A DNA stretch of 64,000 nt from Mesorhizobium sp. SOD10 (GCA_000824805.1 CCNA01000028.1:88983-152982); one strand, 5' to 3'; positions 1-10,219 are shown, counted from the stretch's first letter. The notes: generated by a model from the letters alone, not told the origin. Numbers and translations: made by a program.

Positions 1-176
1 TTGCCGATCCGCAGGCGGAGCGCCAGCGCACCTACGACCTGCATCCGCCGCGCCGCATCGGCCGGCCGGAGGAGGTGGCGATGACCGCCGTCTTCCTCGG
101 CTCCGACGAGGCGCCGTTCATCAACGCCGCCTGCATCGTCGTCGATGGCGGCCGCTCGGTTCTCTACCACGAATGA
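1..176 (+). CDS. SDR family oxidoreductase, C-terminal end (partial)
   Basis: The reading frame is open from the left edge (first full codon at base 3) to a TGA at 174-176 and gives the last 57 residues of a protein. The segment GRPEEVAMTAVFLGSDEAPF followed by INAACIVVDGG is the typical end of a classical short-chain dehydrogenase/reductase: the helix with the conserved Pro-Glu-Glu-Val, then the last strand with the Val-Asp-Gly-Gly turn. The Rossmann half and the catalytic Tyr-Lys lie outside the window, so the substrate cannot be read. It ends 80 bases before a sugar ABC operon on the same strand, so a sugar or polyol dehydrogenase is a reasonable guess, not a demonstration. Confidence 0.85.
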   Translation, partial: ADPQAERQRTYDLHPPRRIGRPEEVAMTAVFLGSDEAPFINAACIVVDGGRSVLYHE

Positions 177-256
177 GGTTTCGCGCCGGCGGCCGGTCGC
201 CGGAACATCTTGAAGCAGATCACGTCCCGCCGGCCGGGACCGATTGGGAGGAAACC

Positions 257-1249
257 ATGAAACGCATGATCAAGGCCTGCCTTGCGGTTGCGGCTACCGC
301 TGCCGTGGCAATGACGGTGCACGGCGCCGGCGCGCAGGACAAGATGAAGTTCGGCTACATCAACAAGATGGGCGACCATCCCTGGTTCGTGCGCGAGGTG
401 AAGGGCGCCAAGGACAAGGCGGCCGAGCTCGGCGTCGACCTGCTGGTCCAGGATGTGCAGTTCGACGCCAACCTCGCGGTCACAACTTTCGACACCTATG
501 TCGGCGACGGCGTCAAGGGCATCGCCGTGGTGGTGCCGGACCGCTCGCTCGGCCCGGTTGTCGCCGACAAGGCCAAGGCCGCCAAGATCGGCCTGATCGC
601 GGTCGACGACGACATCGCCTTCGCCGACGGCACGCCGGTCGCCTATGTCGGCATGAACGCGCTCAACATCGGCAAGCAGGTCGGCACCGAGATCGCCCGC
701 ATCGCCAAGGCGGAAGGCTGGGACAAGGACCTCTCCAAGGTCCGCGTCGGCTCGATCGAGGACCAGAAGGCCGACACCTGCATGCGCCGCAACAAGGGCG
801 CGCAGGAGGCGCTGGTCGCGGCGATCCCGGAGATCAAGTCGCGCATCGTCTCGATCCCCTACGACAACACCATGGTCAACTCGATCGACGTGGTGTCGAC
901 GACGCTGACGGCTAATCCCGACGCCGAGAAGTGGATCTTCTTCTCCTGCAACGACGACGGCGTGCTCGGCGGGGTTCGCGCCACCGAGAATGCCGGTATG
1001 AAGCCGGAGAACGTCATCGGCATCGGCATCGACGGCTCGCGTTCCTGCGAGGCCTTCGGCGCCGGCAAGCCCTCGGGCTTCCGCGGCACGATGTGGCTGG
1101 ACAGCGCCAAGCACGGCGCAGCCGCGGTTCAGGCGCTCTACGATCAGGCCACCGGCAAGGGGATGCAGAAGGACTACTTCCAGGATGCCACCCTGATCAA
1201 CGGCGAGAACTTCGCCAAGTTCAAGGATACGCTCGGTTGCAAGTCCTAG
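257..1249 (+). CDS. Sugar ABC transporter periplasmic substrate-binding protein (AraF/RbsB type)
   Basis: This 330-residue protein starts at the ATG preceded by GGGAGGAAA; an upstream ATG at 173 in the same frame has no such site and would put the signal peptide inside the protein. Residues 1-26 are a Sec signal peptide ending at GAGA-Q. The mature part is a type I periplasmic binding fold of the LacI/RbsB superfamily. The segments WFVREVKGAKDKAAELGVD near the N-terminus and FFSCNDDGVLGGVRATE are characteristic of L-arabinose/galactose-type binding proteins. It is the first gene of a binding protein, ATPase, permease, permease operon. The ligand is inferred to be a pentose or hexose; the sequence alone does not decide which. 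Confidence 0.93.
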   Translation: MKRMIKACLAVAATAAVAMTVHGAGAQDKMKFGYINKMGDHPWFVREVKGAKDKAAELGVDLLVQDVQFDANLAVTTFDTYVGDGVKGIAVVVPDRSLGPVVADKAKAAKIGLIAVDDDIAFADGTPVAYVGMNALNIGKQVGTEIARIAKAEGWDKDLSKVRVGSIEDQKADTCMRRNKGAQEALVAAIPEIKSRIVSIPYDNTMVNSIDVVSTTLTANPDAEKWIFFSCNDDGVLGGVRATENAGMKPENVIGIGIDGSRSCEAFGAGKPSGFRGTMWLDSAKHGAAAVQALYDQATGKGMQKDYFQDATLINGENFAKFKDTLGCKS

Positions 1250-1284
1250 GCATTCTTTCCGCCGTATGGCGGACGGCCTTCGGG

Positions 1285-1310
1285 CGGGCGGCTTCCTGTG
1301 GAGCCGCCCG
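1285..1310 (+). other. Intercistronic hairpin between binding-protein and ATPase genes
   Basis: CGGGCGGCT (1285-1293) pairs perfectly with AGCCGCCCG (1302-1310) across an 8-base loop, giving a very stable 9-bp GC stem. It lies in the gap after the binding-protein stop codon and directly before the ATPase start. There is no T-tract, so it is more likely a 3' end-protecting or attenuating structure than a full terminator. Such stems are common downstream of binding-protein genes, where they favour the upstream message; that role is inferred here. Confidence 0.6.
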
Positions 1311-1313
1311 CAG

Positions 1314-2830
<1,517 letters not shown>

Positions 2831-2834
<4 letters not shown>

Positions 2835-3820
2835 CCGATACCGCGACCGCCGGCCGCGAGCGCGCGCCGGCAACCCTGTTCGGCCGCATCGGCGCGCAGA
2901 ACATCAGCCTGCTGATCGCGCTCGCCGTGCTCGTGGCGATCTTCGGCGCGCTCAGGCCCGACGTGTTCTTCACCCCGCGCAACCTGATCAATATCGGGCT
3001 CGCGGTCACCATTCTCGGCATCCTCGCCATGGCGCAGACCGTCGTCATCGTGTCCGGCGGGCTCGACATCTCGGTCGGCTCGATCGTGGGTTTGAGCACC
3101 ATGGTGCTTGCCGTCGCCGCCCAAGAAACCGGCTCGATCCCGGCCGGCATCCTGGCCGGACTGCTCGCCGGACTGGTGGCGGGCACGATCAACGGGCTGA
3201 TCATCGTCTACGGCCCCGTAAACGCGGTGATCGCGACGCTCGGCACCATGTCGGCCTTCCGCGGCCTCGCCTATCTGATGAACAACGGCAACTCGATCCC
3301 GATCACCGGCGACGGCCTGCGGGCGCTCGGCATCGGCACGCTTTTCGGCCTGCCTTTCGCCATCTGGCTGCTGATCGCCGCAATGGCGGCCTTCATCGTC
3401 TTCACCCGCGAGACGGTCGTCGGCCGCAACATCTACGCGCTCGGCGGCAATCCGACAGTGGCGCGGCTCGCCGGCATTCCGATCCGCCGCTACCAGATCT
3501 CGATCTATGCGATGAGCGGCTTCGCAGCCGCGGTCGCGGGTCTAGTGCTCGCCAGCCGCACCATGTCCGGGCAGCCTGCCTCGGGCAGCCAGGGGCTGGA
3601 GCTCGAGGCGATCACCGCCGCGATCCTCGGCGGCTGCGCGCTGCAGGGTGGCAAGGGCACGATCGTCGGCGCCATGCTCGGCGTGCTGATCATCGGCGTC
3701 CTCAACAACGGCATGATCCTGACCAGCGTGCCGACCTTCTACCAGCTGCTCGCCAAGGGCGCGCTGCTGATCCTGGCGGTCATCGTGCAGGAGCGCCAGC
3801 GGGCGCGGTCGGGAGAATAG
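2831..3820 (+). CDS. Sugar ABC transporter permease (RbsC/AraH family)
   Basis: The gene starts with GTG at 2831, overlapping the ATPase stop (GTGA) and preceded by GGAGGG. The 329-residue product has eight to ten hydrophobic helices. It carries family landmarks: VVIVSGGLDISVGSIVGLS after the second helix and the late block AILGGCALQGGKGTIVGAMLG. It forms the inner-membrane channel of the sugar importer. A second permease gene follows after three bases but is truncated, so this protein would have to work as a homodimer if the system is active. Confidence 0.93.
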
Positions 3821-3823
3821 TTC

Positions 3824-4303
3824 ATGCCGTTCCAGCGCGCCCTCCAGGTCCTGAAGAGCTTCGGCGCCGTCTGGGTGGCGGTGGTCGGCCTCTATGTCGT
3901 GTCCGGCATCCTGCAGCCGGCGATGTTCAGCGCCGCGCAGGTGGTCAACATCCTGCAGGTCGCGTCCCTCCTCGGCGTCATTGCCGCCGGGCAAACGATC
4001 GTGGTGCTGACCGGCGGCATAGACCTCTCGCAGGCCGGCATCGTCACGCTGACCAACATCGTCGCCGCCAGCCTGATGGCGGGTCTCGGCGAGAACATTC
4101 CGCTGGCCGTCCGGGCGACCGTCGCGCTGACGCTCGCCGCCGGCGGCTGCGCAATTTTCCCATTCCTTCTGAGGGATGCGGTCGTCTGCTATCGACCGTC
4201 GGAGCGCCTCGCGGATTACGTCGAATTCGAGGCAGAAATGAAATTTGCTGAGTGTTTGTTCATGGGGCTTTCTCCACGAAAATGGCAAAAGCACCTGAGT
4301 TGA
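3824..4303 (+). pseudogene. Second sugar ABC permease, truncated by rearrangement
   Basis: Residues 1 to about 107 match the N-terminal third of an RbsC-type permease, including the landmark IVVLTGGIDLSQAGIVTLTN. At about base 4145 the family similarity stops. The frame then runs about 50 residues through unrelated, more AT-rich sequence (CAIFPFLLRDAVVCYRPSER and on) to a stop at 4301-4303. Normal members are 310-340 residues, so six or more membrane helices and the late GGxxLxGG block are missing. The cut is abrupt, which points to a deletion or insertion breakpoint rather than gradual decay. Intact paralogues normally form a heterodimer with the preceding permease. Confidence 0.85.
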
Positions 4304-4345
4304 CTTCCAAGCGCCCGTGTGCCGAGAAAGGCGGGCGACTTTCAA
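4145..4345 (-). other. Possible gene fragment abutting the permease breakpoint
   Basis: On the minus strand this stretch gives a protein-like segment containing EFDVIREALRRSIADDRIPQ, cut at the same point where the plus-strand permease loses similarity. In a neighbouring frame a short ORF starts at 4263 after GGAGAAAG (MNKHSANFISAS) and stops after 15 codons. Composition is lower in GC than the sugar operon. It may be the broken end of a small unrelated gene joined here by recombination. I do not recognise the family. Confidence 0.25.
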
Positions 4346-4359
4346 ACGATACGCCTCCT

Positions 4360-4420
4360 TTGATCCTTGCAGTCAATGCGCGCGACGCGATGCCGGAAGG
4401 CGGCAAGTTGACCCTCCGTG
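4360..4420 (+). pseudogene. Remnant of a histidine kinase N-box
   Basis: Codons 4372-4416 read VNARDAMPEGGKLTL. This matches the N-box of hybrid histidine kinases, including the intact kinase in this window, whose corresponding segment reads VNARDAMPGGGKLTI. Homology is confined to roughly 20 codons; no H-box, G-box or receiver domain lies nearby. The DNA is also similar, with the same GCGCGCGACGC core. The simplest reading is a short scrap of a kinase gene left by recombination. It sits 200 bases past the permease breakpoint. Confidence 0.6.
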
Positions 4421-4538
4421 AGGTCCAGGGCTGCTCTGCTACTCACTAAAAGCGGACGTGCACGTCAGAGCGCGTGGTTCACGTCCTAGCCAGAAGCAGA
4501 AATTAACACTGGAGCCAGATCAAACTCGAACGCAGGCA

Positions 4539-5375
4539 TCACCGCCTTCGGGCAATAATCTCCACCGGCGCAATCAGGCTGGCTGAAATGCTTTCGGTCA
4601 TGTTTTGGACCATCTGGGGGCGGCGTGCTCCCATGAGTGTCTGGACGCCCAGTACTGCCCGCCCTTTAGCCGCCTGGGCGCGCTGCCGCGCGAAATGGTC
4701 AAGCGCTACATCGCGCCGCTGGCGTTCCGACACAATCTCGAACCCGGCTGCGGAAAGCGCCTCGCGGTACTGCTCTGGCTGGGCGATCGCGTTCGTATCT
4801 GCCGTACTCGCCCATGGCAGCGGATAAGACAGCTCGCCGGCTCCGGTGCGCATGACGTCGAAGACGCCGAAACGCGAACCCACGCGAAGCACCCGCGCAA
4901 TCTCCGAAAACAGTGCGCTCTTGTCGGCAATGTTCATTCCGACGTGCAACATATATGCGGCAGTGAACGATCCATCTGCGAAGGGCAGCGCTAAAGCATC
5001 GCCCTGCTGCAACGAGACGCGGTCCTCGAGATGCAGCCAGCCGGAGAGGACGTTGCCGGCTTCGACGTAGTCGCGAGTGAGATCGATGCCGGTCACCTGG
5101 CAGCCGTAATGCGCAGCGATCTGTCTGGCCGGGCCACCCAGGCCACAGCCTATGTCGAGCACTCGATCCTCGGCGGTCAGCGCAAGTTGCTCTGCCAACT
5201 CTCCCGTGGCGGCGCGGCCGCCAATGTGAAACTCGTCTACCGGCGAGAGGTCCTCGGCGGTGACCGTGCTTTCGGTCTTGCCCATGGCGGCAAGACCATC
5301 ACGGATATCTGCGATCAGGCTGTCTCGCGCGTAGTGTTTAGCAACCTGTGACCCCGGCGCCGCTTCCATGATCAT
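4539..5375 (-). CDS. Class I SAM-dependent methyltransferase
   Basis: A 278-residue Rossmann-type methyltransferase (Methyltransf_11 class). Motif I is VLDIGCGLGGPAR (about residues 72-84), the acidic residue ending strand 2 is in VTGIDLT, and motif III is in GDALALPFADGSF. The remaining strand and the helix reading SALFSEIARVLRVGSRFGVF follow in the normal order. The C-terminal third (EALSAAGFEIVSERQR) is typical of small-molecule or sterol/quinone-type methyltransferases. The start MIMEAAPG at 5375 lies close to a modest AAGGG site. No pathway genes adjoin it, so the substrate is unknown. Confidence 0.88.
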   Translation of the reverse strand: MIMEAAPGSQVAKHYARDSLIADIRDGLAAMGKTESTVTAEDLSPVDEFHIGGRAATGELAEQLALTAEDRVLDIGCGLGGPARQIAAHYGCQVTGIDLTRDYVEAGNVLSGWLHLEDRVSLQQGDALALPFADGSFTAAYMLHVGMNIADKSALFSEIARVLRVGSRFGVFDVMRTGAGELSYPLPWASTADTNAIAQPEQYREALSAAGFEIVSERQRRDVALDHFARQRAQAAKGRAVLGVQTLMGARRPQMVQNMTESISASLIAPVEIIARRR

Positions 5376-5784
5376 CGCCCTTTTTGGTGCAAGTCTCGCG
5401 GATCATCTCCGCCCATCAGGACATTCCCCGAGGTCGGCCGACCCGACAAGCATTTTATCCAATTTCGAGCCATAATTTGGGCAGCTCATCGCGGGGTTGT
5501 TCGGCAAAAAATCCACCGCCTTGCTGCTCAGTCCGCCAGGGTAAGTGCGACATCTGGCTCGCAACTTCCCCGGCCATTCTGAAGCGTTTCACAATCTGGG
5601 GAGCGCAGACCCCATAGACGGCAGTTTGGCAAGCGCGAATTGGCAGCCTTCGGCTGCCATTGCCCTGCACGCCGAACAAAAGGCGGGGCGCCGGATCTGC
5701 GCTCCCGTCCGGAGACACCGTCCCGTTGCGCCAGAAACATTCCAGCTCAAACCAAAGTTCGGTCGTCCAGGACAGAGGAGCACG
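5376..5784. other. Intergenic region with a small perfect hairpin; no gene seen
   Basis: No ORF in either strand looks like a real protein. GGCAGC (5642-5647) and GCTGCC (5653-5658) form a tight stem with a CTTCG loop; there is no T-tract after it. The right end carries the leader of the broken CsbD gene. Confidence 0.5.
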
Positions 5785-5910
5785 ATGATGCACAAGGACC
5801 AAGTATAAGGATCTGCCAAGAAACTCCGGGGCAAGGTCAAGGACAAGGTCGGCAAAGCGACAGGTGACGACGAGCTCCGCGCCGACGGAGCGGCTGACAA
5901 GCCGGCATAG
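5785..5910 (+). pseudogene. CsbD-family stress protein gene with internal stop
   Basis: Reading from ATG 5785 gives MMHKDQV, then TAA (5806-5808), then GSAKKLRGKVKDKVGKATGD and DELRADGAADKPA before TAG. Intact CsbD proteins read KDQVxGSAKKxKGKVK.. in one frame, so the TAA replaces a single residue. The C-terminal third of the normal 60-70 residues (the second GKxQ/K repeat) is also missing. Two independent defects make a functional product unlikely. CsbD proteins are small, highly charged and usually induced by the general stress response. The remnant lies directly upstream of the hybrid kinase and overlaps its possible leader. Confidence 0.8.
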
Positions 5911-5986
5911 CCCAGGCAAGGTGGCATCCCTAAGGGAACTCTTTACGCTCCTGCGCATTTATCGGCTTCGGTCATTTGGGGACGGC

Positions 5987-8900
5987 ATGGGGGATATCTC
6001 ACGCGATCGCGGAGCAGAACAGAAGCGCTTCGAACTGTTGGCTGCGCTGGGAGACCGGATTCGTGAAATCGAAGACCCTGCGGTGCTGGCCTATGCGGCC
6101 GCGGAACTGCTCGGCACGCATTTCGGCGTGAGCCGCGCGGGTTACGGGACCGTGGATCTCAAGCGAGAGACCATCACCATCGAACGCGACTGGAATGCCC
6201 CTGGCGTCAACAGCCTGGCCGGTCTGTTGCAATTCAGAGACTACGGCTCCTACGTCGAGGACCTCAAGCGTGGCGAGACCGTGGTCATCGAGAATGCGGA
6301 AACCGACCCTCGCACGCGGCGGCATGCCGACGCCCTCAAAGCCATCAATGCGCAATCGCTGATCAATATGCCGGTGACCGAGCATGGCGGCCTGGTGGCG
6401 CTACTATACCTCAATCATCAGGCGCCGCGACGTTGGGCGGTGGAGGAGGTGTCACTCATCTCCGAGGTAGCCGAGCGAACCCGCACGGCCACTGAGCGGC
6501 TGCGGGCCGAGCGCGCGTTGCGCGACAGCGCGGAACGCCTGGCATTCCTTGATCGGCTCGGACGAGAAACGGCGATCGCCACGGACGCCGACGCGATCAT
6601 GGCGATTACCACGCAGCTTCTGGGCGAGCATCTCGGCGTGTCCATTTGCGCCTACGCCGACATGGAGCCGGACCAGGACCATTTCACTATCCGCGGCGAC
6701 TGGAGCGCTCCCGGCTCAGCGAGCATCAAAGGCTATTACAGCCTGGCGGACTTTGGCCGCTTGGCGGTGAAGAACCTCCGCGCCAATCTTCCTCTGGTCA
6801 TCAACAACAATCAGGTCGAGATCGCGCCCGAGGAGGCGAGGACCTTTCAGCAGATCGGCATAACCGCGACCATTTGCATGCCTCTCGTCAAGCAGGGGCG
6901 ATTGACCGCGCTCATGGCGATCCACGACAGACAACCTCGCGTCTGGTCCGAGCGCGACTTGAACCTGCTGACCGAAGTGGCCGAGCGCTCCTGGGCGCAT
7001 ATCGAGCGTGTCCGTGCCGAGCAGGCGGCACGCGCCAGCGAAGAGCGGTTACGACTGGCGACGGATGCGGCCGAGATCGGCATATGGGACTACGACCTAA
7101 TCAATGGGACGCTGCGCTGGGACCATCGCTGCAAGGCCCTGTTCGGTCTGCCACCCGACGCTGACGTGACCTATGAAGACGCCTTTCTAGCGGGGCTGCA
7201 TCCGCAGGACAGGGACCGCGCCGATCAGGCTGTACGCGAGGCGATCGCGCCCGACAAACGCGCCCGCTACGACATCGAATACCGGACCGTGGGGCTGCGC
7301 GATGGGAAGGAGCGCTGGATTTCGGCCACCGGCCAGGCCTATTTCGAAAATGGACGCGCGATCCGCTTCATCGGCACCGTGATCGATATCAGCCAACGCA
7401 AGCGCGTCGAGCATCATCTTCAGATGATGAACGCGACCGCCGCCCTGGTCGCCGCTGAACTCGATGTCGGTCGCATCGTCCAGACCGTCACCGATGCCGG
7501 CGTTGAATTGGCTGGCGCCCAGTTTGGCGCGTTCTTTTACAATGTCGTCGACGACAAGGGCGACAGATACATGCTCTACACCTTGTCCGGCGCACCGCGT
7601 TCGGCGTTCGAGAACTTCCCGATGCCGCGCAACACGGCCGTGTTCGAGCCCACCTTTCGCGGAACGGGTGTGGTTCGCTCCGACGACATCCTGCAGGACC
7701 CGCGATACGGCAAAAATGCTCCGCGGAGAGGAATGCCTGAAGGCCATCTGCCGGTGCGCTCTTATCTCGCTGTACCGGTTGTATCCCGGTCCGGTGAAGT
7801 CCTCGGCGGACTCTTTTTCGGCCATGCTGAAACCGGTGTGTTCGGTAAGGAGCATGAGACGGCACTGCTGGGCCTCGCCGGCCACGCCGCAACCGCCATC
7901 GACAATTCCCGGCTGTTCAAGGAATTGCAGGCACTGAACGCCACCCTCGAACAACGCGTCGTGGAGGAGGTCGCCGAACGCGCCAAGGCCGAGCAGCATC
8001 TTCGGCAGGCGCAGAAGATGGAGGCGATCGGTCAATTGACCGGAGGCATCGCCCATGATTTCAACAATATGCTCGCCGTGATCATCGGAGGATTGAACCT
8101 TGTCCAGCGCAAGCTCCGAAACGGCGACACGAATGTGCACAGCTTCGTAGACGGTGCAATCGAAGGCGCGCAGCGTGCGGCCGAGCTGACCAAACGCCTG
8201 CTGGCCTTCTCCCGCCAACAGCCGCTGGCGCCGAAACGGCTGAAGGCCAACCGCCTTGTCGCCGGTATGAGCGAACTGCTCAACCGAACGCTGGGAGAAA
8301 CGATCCTGATCGAAACCGTGCTCGCTGCCGGGCTTTGGCAGGTCGAGGTCGATGCCGGACAACTCGAAAGTGCGCTGCTCAACCTATGCGTCAACGCGCG
8401 CGACGCCATGCCGGGCGGAGGCAAACTGACGATCGAAACGGCAAATGCCCACTTGGACGATCGTTACGGCCGGGAAAACGGCATCGTATCCGGGCAGTAC
8501 GTCATGATAGCCGTCACCGACACGGGAACCGGAATGACGGCCGATGTGCTGGCGAAGGCTTTTGATCCTTTCTTCACCACCAAGAGCGTCGGCAAGGGAA
8601 CCGGCCTGGGTCTCAGCCAAGTGTATGGCTTCGTGCGCCAGTCCGGCGGCAGCGTGAAAATCTATTCGGAGCAAGGGGTAGGCACTACCGTGAGAATCTA
8701 CCTGCCCCGGGCGCATGGTGCACCCGCCGATACCGAGGTCGTGTCCGTTCCGGCTCAGCCCCGAGGGCGCGCTGAAGACGTCATTATGGTGGTCGAGGAC
8801 GAGGACCGCGTGCGGCTGATGGCCGTCGAAACCCTTCGGGAACTGGGGTATTCGGTCCTTGAGATGAGGAGCCCCCGAGAGGCGCTGGAGGCCGTCCAGG

Positions 8901-9148
8901 CGGGCCAACTGCCGACCCTCCTGTTTACGGATGTCGTCATGCCCGAAATGTCCGGACGCGAGCTCGTCGACCGCATCAAGAAGATACACCCGTCGGTGAA
9001 AGTGCTTTACACGACCGGCTACACCCGCAATGCCATCGTCCATAACGGCACGCTCGACCACGGGACCGCGCTTCTTACCAAACCCTACACGCTTGACGAA
9101 CTGGGCGAGAAAATCCGGCAGTCACTCGGTCGAGGAACAGGAGGCTGA
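5987..9148 (+). CDS. Hybrid sensor histidine kinase, GAF-GAF-PAS-GAF-HisKA-HATPase-REC
   Basis: The 1,053-residue start at 5987 follows GGGGA; the frame is open back to 5864 but that part overlaps the CsbD remnant. Domains in order are GAF 1 (about 20-170), GAF 2 (185-345), PAS (355-475), GAF 3 (475-640), a coiled linker (640-680), HisKA with GGIAHDFNNML and phospho-acceptor His690, HATPase with NARDAM, DTGTGM, FDPFFTTK and GKGTGLGLSQV, and a receiver with Asp982 in FTDVVMPEMSG. There is no membrane segment or signal peptide, so it should sense a cytoplasmic signal. All kinase boxes are intact. The receiver is the only output module, and no partner response regulator or transcription factor adjoins it, so it is an orphan here. 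Its signal is not readable. Confidence 0.95.
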   Translation: MGDISRDRGAEQKRFELLAALGDRIREIEDPAVLAYAAAELLGTHFGVSRAGYGTVDLKRETITIERDWNAPGVNSLAGLLQFRDYGSYVEDLKRGETVVIENAETDPRTRRHADALKAINAQSLINMPVTEHGGLVALLYLNHQAPRRWAVEEVSLISEVAERTRTATERLRAERALRDSAERLAFLDRLGRETAIATDADAIMAITTQLLGEHLGVSICAYADMEPDQDHFTIRGDWSAPGSASIKGYYSLADFGRLAVKNLRANLPLVINNNQVEIAPEEARTFQQIGITATICMPLVKQGRLTALMAIHDRQPRVWSERDLNLLTEVAERSWAHIERVRAEQAARASEERLRLATDAAEIGIWDYDLINGTLRWDHRCKALFGLPPDADVTYEDAFLAGLHPQDRDRADQAVREAIAPDKRARYDIEYRTVGLRDGKERWISATGQAYFENGRAIRFIGTVIDISQRKRVEHHLQMMNATAALVAAELDVGRIVQTVTDAGVELAGAQFGAFFYNVVDDKGDRYMLYTLSGAPRSAFENFPMPRNTAVFEPTFRGTGVVRSDDILQDPRYGKNAPRRGMPEGHLPVRSYLAVPVVSRSGEVLGGLFFGHAETGVFGKEHETALLGLAGHAATAIDNSRLFKELQALNATLEQRVVEEVAERAKAEQHLRQAQKMEAIGQLTGGIAHDFNNMLAVIIGGLNLVQRKLRNGDTNVHSFVDGAIEGAQRAAELTKRLLAFSRQQPLAPKRLKANRLVAGMSELLNRTLGETILIETVLAAGLWQVEVDAGQLESALLNLCVNARDAMPGGGKLTIETANAHLDDRYGRENGIVSGQYVMIAVTDTGTGMTADVLAKAFDPFFTTKSVGKGTGLGLSQVYGFVRQSGGSVKIYSEQGVGTTVRIYLPRAHGAPADTEVVSVPAQPRGRAEDVIMVVEDEDRVRLMAVETLRELGYSVLEMRSPREALEAVQAGQLPTLLFTDVVMPEMSGRELVDRIKKIHPSVKVLYTTGYTRNAIVHNGTLDHGTALLTKPYTLDELGEKIRQSLGRGTGG

Positions 9149-9517
9149 TCCCAGATCGCAACCAGTGTGGCCGGTGTTGGTGACGGCCTCCGCGTCGATT
9201 GATAGGCCGACAGCGATCCCGACATCCCGAGCCCAAGCGACGAACATTTGTCGGGCGAGATCGGCTGGGCTGCGTCCATCATAGGCGGCACAGCAGAAAT
9301 CGCTGGCGCGTGAGTGCAGGCGCCCACGCTGCTCAATCGGCCATTCCTCAAGACATTCGATAGCGTCCATGACGCAGCATATGCTTCGGGAGCCGAGGAA
9401 CTCGTCAGCGACGAGAACGGGACGTGCGAAGGCCTCCGGACGCTCGTCCACTGCTCCGCAGGCGTACGCATACTCTTCGGAAGCAAAGTCAGGGCTGGGG
9501 GAGACTTCGGTTCCCAT
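9122..9517 (-). CDS. DUF982 domain protein
   Basis: The 131-residue product contains a DUF982 core: a strand-rich start, then CVMDAIECLEEWPIEQRGRL, then AAYDGRSPADLARQMFVAWA and a short hydrophobic end, matching the usual pattern of Trp-Pro, a cysteine or alanine pair before the Asp-Gly-Arg turn, and the closing amphipathic helix. DUF982 proteins are small rhizobial proteins of unknown role, often present in many copies. The start at 9517 has a good GGGAG site. It converges on the hybrid kinase gene and overlaps its last 27 bases. Confidence 0.8.
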   Translation of the reverse strand: MGTEVSPSPDFASEEYAYACGAVDERPEAFARPVLVADEFLGSRSICCVMDAIECLEEWPIEQRGRLHSRASDFCCAAYDGRSPADLARQMFVAWARDVGIAVGLSIDAEAVTNTGHTGCDLGSASCSSTE

Positions 9518-9650
9518 GTGCTTACTCCCGTCGTGATCCGGTGCGGCGCCACAGGCAACAATATCGTGAGGGCTCCAGGGCGCGGCTTGTCTAAAATATT
9601 GGAAGGGGCTGTTTCGGCGTCAAGGATGGCCGAGGGATACTCCGCCGCTT

Positions 9651-9845
9651 CTATTTCCCTGCGGCGGACTGCCGATAGCGCTTGATTTCGAGTGCTCTCA
9701 GAAACGCCCTGGCGCCCATGTCGCAGCTGTGCCTGGAGGGCCCATTGGAGCTTATGACCGCCTTTGCCTGATCGAGCGTGAGACCGTGCTTGGCTGCGAA
9801 TTCAGACGGTTCGTAGGCATCGGCCCAATTTTCGATCGGCTTCAT
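9651..9845 (-). CDS. Small hypothetical protein (64 aa)
   Basis: The product begins MKPIENWADAYEPSEFAAKH and continues with a helix (LTLDQAKAVIS) and a Ser-Arg-His-containing loop before FLRALEIKRY. The helix, loop, helix layout with GLTLDQAKAVI resembles the DUF3606 group of small rhizobial proteins, but the match is loose. It is a single gene on the minus strand next to the DUF982 gene and has no recognisable catalytic residues. The function is unknown. Confidence 0.6.
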   Translation of the reverse strand: MKPIENWADAYEPSEFAAKHGLTLDQAKAVISSNGPSRHSCDMGARAFLRALEIKRYRQSAAGK

Positions 9846-10151
9846 TTCACCTCAGTCTGACGTTGTTGTCAGACCAGAAGTTAGCGGGACAGGAAGAGAG
9901 CGGAAATCTCATTTGTTGAAAGGAGCGACAAAGGTAACCCCGATAGCGGAGCAGTTGCCAGGGCGTATGCATCGCAACCGCCGTGCTGCTCGATGGGCAG
10001 CGTTGAACGAGAGCGAAGACCGGTCTGGCCAGCTCGCAAGCCCGTGTCACTCGGGGCATCGTGGAGTTTCGCCGCGGTCGAAGCCTGGAACATCCTGCGC
10101 TGTTCTGGGTTCGGCGCCTGTCGCGTGGGAGCAAATGTCGCCGAGAGCGCC

Positions 10152-10202
10152 GTAAGGAATTTCAATATCAATTTCGGTCCGCAACATCCGGCGGCGCACG
10201 GC
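10152..10202 (+). pseudogene. 17-codon remnant of nuoD (complex I 49-kDa subunit N-terminus)
   Basis: The frame reads VRNFNINFGPQHPAAHG, which is the near-invariant N-terminal block of NuoD from proteobacterial complex I. Similarity stops immediately on both sides: the sequence then reads GARQV and a stop, and the upstream codons are unrelated. A chance occurrence of 17 consecutive matching residues is implausible, so this is a scrap of a nuo operon deposited by recombination. It lies 17 bases before the start of the GH1-like glycosidase, so it may now form part of that gene's leader. Confidence 0.75.
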
Positions 10203-10219
10203 GGAGCAAGACAAGTTTG

